This document shows, piece by piece, positions 5,158 through 6,090 of a stretch of 6,090 nucleotides of DNA. A program made the position numbers and the translations under genes. Position 1 is the stretch's first letter. The number at the start of each line of letters is the position of its first letter. This stretch comes from Candidatus Omnitrophota bacterium. Lineage in GTDB: Bacteria; Omnitrophota; Koll11; Aquiviventales; Aquiviventaceae. The notes under the pieces were generated by a model that was not told the DNA's origin, searched no databases, and saw nothing but the letters and a program-made list of their open reading frames with translations. The stretch lies in contig JAHFGU010000098.1 in the NCBI GenBank assembly GCA_023247285.1, forward strand, positions 1-6,090, given 5' to 3'.

Positions 5158-5168
5158 AAGTGTGACCC

Positions 5169-5630
5169 ATGCAGATCACGAGCGCCGCGTTCTCTGAGGG
5201 GCGCGCCATCCCGGCAGCCTACACCTGCGAGGGACGGGATGTGTCGCCGCCGCTGGCCTGGGCCGGCGCGCCCACTGCGACGAACAGCTTTGCGCTGATC
5301 AGCGACGATCCGGATGCGCCGGGCAAGACGTGGGTGCACTGGGTGCTGTATAACCTGCCCCCGGCGACCCGGCGCCTGCCCGAAGGGCTGCCGCCCGATG
5401 CCGCGCTGCCGGATGGATCGCGCCAGGGCGTGACGGATTTCGGCCGGACCGGCTACGGCGGCCCGTGTCCGCCCAGCGGGACGCACCGGTATGACTTCAA
5501 ACTCTATGCCCTCGACGCCATGCTTGATCTTCCGGCGCGGCCATCCAAGCACCAGGTCGAGGCCGCCATGCAGGGGCACATCCTGGCTCAGGCCCAGCTC
5601 ATGGGGACGTATCAGAGGAAGCGCCGCTGA
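5169..5630 (+). CDS. YbhB/YbcL-family phosphatidylethanolamine-binding-like protein
   Basis: This 153-residue protein is a full-length member of the bacterial PEBP (YbhB/YbcL, Raf kinase inhibitor-like) family. The physiological role of bacterial members is not settled; they bind anionic ligands such as phosphate groups in a small pocket. Pocket motifs are visible: an early AAYTCEGRDVSPPLAW (16-31), DDPDAP (46-51), WVHWVLYNLP (55-64) and the GYGGPCPPSGTHRY block (95-108). There is no signal peptide, so it should be cytoplasmic. A TGA at 5163-5165 lies in frame just upstream, so the ATG at 5169 is the earliest usable start. The tatD-like gene begins 21 nt after its stop in the same direction, suggesting a shared transcript. 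Confidence 0.92.
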   Translation: MQITSAAFSEGRAIPAAYTCEGRDVSPPLAWAGAPTATNSFALISDDPDAPGKTWVHWVLYNLPPATRRLPEGLPPDAALPDGSRQGVTDFGRTGYGGPCPPSGTHRYDFKLYALDAMLDLPARPSKHQVEAAMQGHILAQAQLMGTYQRKRR

Positions 5631-5651
5631 TGCCCGGGTGCATGCAGACGG

Positions 5652-6090
5652 ATGCCGCTTGAGTTTGTCGACACGCACTGCCATCTCGCCGAGCCGCCGC
5701 TCGCTGCCGCGATCCCTGATGCGCTGGGCCGCGCGCGTGCGGCCGGCGTCGCCCAGGTCGTGACGATCGGCACCACCCTGGCGGACAGCCGCGCCAGCAT
5801 CGCCGCGGCGCGCGCGTATGCCGGGGTGCGCGCCGCAGTCGGCATCCATCCGCACGAAGTCAACGGGACAAGCGAGGCTGAGCTTCGGGAGCTGGAGGCG
5901 CTGGCCGGCGAGCCAGAGGTTGGGGCGATCGGAGAAGTCGGGTTGGACTTCTACCGGAAGCTCTCGCCTCCCGAGCGCCAGCGCGAGGTGTTCCGCGCCT
6001 GCGTCCAGATCGCCTACCGGTGCAGCCTGCCGCTGGCCATCCATTGCCGCAACGCCTACGAGGAGCTGCTGGCCATCCTCCGCGAGGAGG
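5652..6090 (+). CDS. tatD: TatD-family metal-dependent hydrolase, N-terminal part
   Basis: The first 146 residues of a TatD/YcfH/YjjV-type amidohydrolase fold enzyme are present; the gene runs off the window end. Members are cytoplasmic metal-dependent DNases or related hydrolases with roles in DNA repair or quality control. Metal-site motifs seen are DTHCHL (7-12, ligands H9 and H11), AVGIHPHE (62-69), GEVGLDFYR (94-102, ligand E95) and AIHCRNA (129-135, ligand H131). The missing C-terminal half should hold the second His and the Asp ligand. MPLEFVDTHCHL from the ATG at 5652 is the normal family start, with little Shine-Dalgarno signal before it. It lies 21 nt after the YbhB-family stop. The paralogue within the family cannot be told from half the protein. 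Confidence 0.9.
   Translation, partial: MPLEFVDTHCHLAEPPLAAAIPDALGRARAAGVAQVVTIGTTLADSRASIAAARAYAGVRAAVGIHPHEVNGTSEAELRELEALAGEPEVGAIGEVGLDFYRKLSPPERQREVFRACVQIAYRCSLPLAIHCRNAYEELLAILREE

Noticed and set aside
5629..5661. ATG overlapping the YbhB stop (tgATG) as a coupled start of a tiny gene
   Set aside because: It gives only about ten codons before TGA. The TatD-family frame starts at 5652 in a different frame.
5151..6044. Long reverse open frame opposite the YbhB and tatD genes (297 codons)
   Set aside because: It spans two recognisable forward genes and their gap, and its translation has no family features.

Overview
The window is strongly GC-rich, densely coded bacterial chromosome. 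The proteins point to a Gram-negative bacterium: a secreted or lipid-anchored MsrA, a CpaF-type secretion ATPase and a Fis-type response regulator. The phylum cannot be fixed from this sequence. A member of an uncultured lineage, for example an Omnitrophota-like one, is only a guess. No rRNA, tRNA, CRISPR array, insertion sequence or phage gene was seen.

Layout. Bases 1-1108 hold a forward cluster: the 3' end of an RlmI-type 23S rRNA cytosine methyltransferase, an exported MsrA starting 4 nt after its stop, and a small two-helix membrane protein overlapping msrA by 11 nt. Bases 1109-1231 hold a relic of a PDZ domain, probably the tail of an HtrA/DegP-like protease. A good sigma70-type promoter (TTGACT-16-TATCAT) sits on the relic's end and drives a GH130 mannoside phosphorylase (1284-2210). 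That gene converges, 3 nt apart, on a reverse-strand CpaF/VirB11-type ATPase (2214-3578).

The cpaF gene and a receiver plus Fis-HTH response regulator (3666-4259) are transcribed divergently from an 87-bp region with opposed -10 boxes and a small dyad between them. The response regulator overlaps by 3 nt, stop to stop, a reverse-strand protein of two receiver domains (4256-5035), the first of which has lost its phosphoacceptor. A locally AT-rich divergent region (5036-5168) follows, then a YbhB/YbcL-family PEBP protein and the start of a TatD-family metal-dependent hydrolase that runs off the end.

How it fits together. The left part looks like housekeeping and oxidative repair genes plus a lone mannoside phosphorylase. 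The centre looks regulatory: a possible pilus or secretion ATPase beside two signalling proteins, none of which has its usual partners (tad/flp genes, histidine kinase) in view. No clear new multi-gene system is evident. The most notable points are the PDZ relic, the lopsided double receiver, the divergent cpaF/regulator control region, and two or three genes whose -10 box lies so close to the ATG that their mRNAs may be leaderless.
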